Assembly: GCA_012799755.1 (NCBI GenBank)
Contig: JAAZKQ010000305.1
Coordinates: 1 to 7,547 of the forward strand
Source: Lentisphaerota bacterium
GTDB lineage: Bacteria > Verrucomicrobiota > Lentisphaeria > Oligosphaerales > Oligosphaeraceae
Length of the DNA stretch: 7,547 nucleotides
Reading direction: 5' to 3'
Part shown: piece by piece, positions 5,666 through 7,547 of the stretch
Numbering within the stretch: the first letter of the stretch is position 1
Layout: every line of letters starts with the position of its first letter
Position numbers and translations under genes: made by a program
Notes under the pieces: generated by a model
What the model was told of the DNA's origin: nothing
What the model saw: only the letters and a program-made list of their open reading frames with translations
The model's database searches: none

Positions 5666-7547
5666 TTATTTGACCTGCATTTCCTGGTAGCCGGAGGGCT
5701 CCATGGAGAAGGACGCCCTGCCCCCGCTGAGTCGCGGCAAAGCCTTGCCGAAGCCGAACATCTCCGCCAAGGGCACCTCGCAAATGATCTTCTTCATCTG
5801 GTCAATGCTGAGGATGTCGCGTATGACTGCGCGGCGTGGCTGGAGGAACAGGGAGATTTCGCCGACAGTGTCCTCCGGCGTCAACACTTCAAGGTGCATG
5901 ATGGGCTCAAGGACGATGGTGCCGACCTTGGCCAGCGCCTGGTCAATGGCCTGCAAGGCCGCACCGGCGACAGCACCCTCGGTGGTCGCTTCCTGCGAGA
6001 ACTTGATTTCAGTGATGGTCGCCGCCACGTAGATCAGCGGATAGCCTTGGAGACCGCCCGTGCGCAAACCATCATTCAAGGCCCGTTCAGCGCTCTGGAT
6101 ATAGGCCCGCGGGACATTACCCTCGCGCAGCGCCGTTTTGATATCGAACATCTTCTCGCCGCGTGGCAGAGGCTCGAAAGCGACTGTGATTTCAGCATAG
6201 ATGGGCGTTTCGCCGAGAACCCTTTCAAAGACGACCTTTTCGAGCGTCGGCGCCTTCAGCGTTTCGCGGTAGGCGACTCGCGGTTCACCGCAACGGATCT
6301 CGACATTGAAATCCGCACTGACGCGTTTAAGGCTGACTTCCAGGTGCAATTCACCCATGCCGGAGAGCAGCCGCTGACCGGTAGCTTCGGCAGTGGCGCG
6401 GCGCAGGGTCTGGTCTTCGCGGCAGAGCATGTCAAGCACATCGTCAAGCTTGTCCTTGTCCTTGCTGAACTTTGGTTCGACGACCATGGAGATCACGGGC
6501 TCGGGGAAGCTGATCTTTTCAAAGCTGACTTGGCGACGGGCTTCGCAGAGGGTATCGCCGATGCTGCAATCCTTCAAACCAATCATGCCGACGATATCGC
6601 CGGGGCCGGCCTCGCTGATCTGCTCGGTATTCTTGGCGAAGATTTTAAAGAGCTGGCGCGGGCGCACTTTTTCGCCGGTACGGGTATTGACCAGCGTGGC
6701 ATTGGTCTTGAGTACGCCGGCATAGATGCGTATGTAGAAGAGATCCGCCGTCGCCGACGCGTTGACTTTGAAAATCAGTCCGGCGAAGGGAGCGCCCGCG
6801 TCAGTCTTGACTTCGACGGGATTACCGCTCTTGAGGTCAAAGGCCGGATAGGACGGCACGTCCAGCGGCGACGGCAAGTAGTCAACAACAGCGTCAACAA
6901 GGGGCTGGATACCCAAGTTGAGCTTGGCACTGCCGACGAAGACCGGCACGACCTTGCGTTCCCAAGTCAGCCGGCGAATCTCCTGCTGCATAACGGCGAG
7001 CGGAATGTCCTCCTCGGCCAAGTAGTGCTCGGCAATCACCTCGGAGAGGTCCGCCAGGCGTTCCACCACGGTGTTGTAAGCGCGCTGCCACAGTTCTTCC
7101 TGGTCGGACTCAAGAGGCTTGCGGCTGACTTCTGCATTGCGTTCGCCGCTGAAGCAGAGTTGCTCGCGGGTCAGCACATCAATCATCCCCGTGAAAGCGT
7201 TTTCCACGCCCAGGGGCAGCTGCAAGGGCAGAGCGCAGTGATTGAAGACGTCGTTAATCTGCTCCACTGTACGTTCAAAGGAGGCGCCAATGCGGTCCAT
7301 CTTGTTGATGAAGGCAATTTTAGGCACACCATAGGCATCGGCCTGCCGCCATACCTTTTCACTCTGGGCCTCAACGCCCTCGACAGCGCTGAAAATGACG
7401 ACCGCGCCATCAATGACGCGCAGCGAGCGTTCGACCTCGGCGGTGAAGTCAATATGACCGGGGGTGTCAATCAGATGGATCATGGCGCCTTTCCAAGGGA
7501 TGGTCGCGGCTGAGGCGGCAATGGTGATGCCTCGTTCGCGCTCCTCA
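5666..7547 (-). CDS. fusA: Elongation factor G paralogue, EF-G2/spdEFG2-like (5' end missing)
   Basis: This is a translational GTPase acting on the ribosome. The leftward frame stays open to the window edge: 626 residues are visible, beginning EERERGITI, so about 55 N-terminal residues including the P-loop are missing. Visible motifs are the end of switch I (RGITI), G3 DTPGH (catalytic His at 7454-7456), G4 NKMD (7295-7306), G5 GSA, domain III GMGELHLEV and the domain V ending of the EF-G family. The frame ends at TAA (5668-5666). The oddity is domain IV: after VAYRET (Y at 6269-6271) the glycine-rich GGxGQ loop of translocating EF-Gs is absent, and a short ERVLGETP segment stands in its place. 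That pattern, together with the WKG before DTPGH and the YQEM ending, recalls mitochondrial EF-G2 and spirochaete EF-G2, which act in ribosome recycling with RRF. EF-G family membership is certain; the subfamily is inferred. No tuf gene follows, unlike in the classical str operon. Confidence 0.95.
   Translation of the reverse strand, partial: EERERGITIAASAATIPWKGAMIHLIDTPGHIDFTAEVERSLRVIDGAVVIFSAVEGVEAQSEKVWRQADAYGVPKIAFINKMDRIGASFERTVEQINDVFNHCALPLQLPLGVENAFTGMIDVLTREQLCFSGERNAEVSRKPLESDQEELWQRAYNTVVERLADLSEVIAEHYLAEEDIPLAVMQQEIRRLTWERKVVPVFVGSAKLNLGIQPLVDAVVDYLPSPLDVPSYPAFDLKSGNPVEVKTDAGAPFAGLIFKVNASATADLFYIRIYAGVLKTNATLVNTRTGEKVRPRQLFKIFAKNTEQISEAGPGDIVGMIGLKDCSIGDTLCEARRQVSFEKISFPEPVISMVVEPKFSKDKDKLDDVLDMLCREDQTLRRATAEATGQRLLSGMGELHLEVSLKRVSADFNVEIRCGEPRVAYRETLKAPTLEKVVFERVLGETPIYAEITVAFEPLPRGEKMFDIKTALREGNVPRAYIQSAERALNDGLRTGGLQGYPLIYVAATITEIKFSQEATTEGAVAGAALQAIDQALAKVGTIVLEPIMHLEVLTPEDTVGEISLFLQPRRAVIRDILSIDQMKKIICEVPLAEMFGFGKALPRLSGGRASFSMEPSGYQEMQVK

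Noticed and set aside
5603..7513. A 636-codon rightward open frame opposite the EF-G gene
   Set aside because: Its codons are exactly in register with the EF-G codons, so it stays open simply because the EF-G gene avoids TTA, CTA and TCA codons; it ends where EF-G uses TCA (7513-7511). EF-G carries all family motifs, while this frame yields no recognisable protein and has no evident ribosome binding site.

Overview
The window carries three protein genes of ordinary bacterial housekeeping type plus two short non-coding stretches rich in repeats and palindromes. Left to right: about 416 bases of non-coding DNA (an intrinsic terminator for something upstream, a GC-rich nested palindrome, then a plausible promoter); sbcD and sbcC in one direction, overlapping by 4 bases; a 294-base convergent intergenic region with three tandem 58-base repeats and several hairpins; and, on the opposite strand, an elongation factor G-family gene whose first ~55 codons lie beyond the right edge.

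SbcD (Mre11-family nuclease) and SbcC (Rad50-family SMC-like ATPase) form the SbcCD complex, which opens and degrades DNA hairpins and blocked double-strand ends. All phosphoesterase motifs of SbcD and the Walker A, Q-loop, signature, Walker B, D-loop and H-loop motifs of SbcC can be read directly, as can the zinc-hook CPLC near the middle of SbcC. SbcC is long (1232 aa), through longer coiled-coil arms. The 3' gene is an EF-G paralogue. Its domain IV lacks the glycine-rich GGxGQ loop of translocating EF-Gs and instead resembles the mitochondrial EF-G2/spdEFG2 type, known in Borrelia and mitochondria as a ribosome-recycling GTPase. No tuf gene follows it, so the downstream order is not that of the classical str operon.

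The organism cannot be fixed from this window. The GC content looks moderately high (mid to high 50s percent by eye). The EF-G2-like gene, the repeats built from the word CGCAGAT, and the GC-rich palindrome beginning CCCAGGGC together suggest an environmental bacterium of the kind found in the Planctomycetes/Lentisphaerae/Verrucomicrobia or spirochaete/deltaproteobacterial range. That is inference from memory of similar sequences and needs a database search.

The most distinctive feature is the repeat array at the end of sbcC. Its first copy lies in frame with the gene and supplies the last seven codons and the stop codon. I found no CRISPR array, tRNA, transposase, phage gene or defence island, and no evidence of a new multi-gene system.
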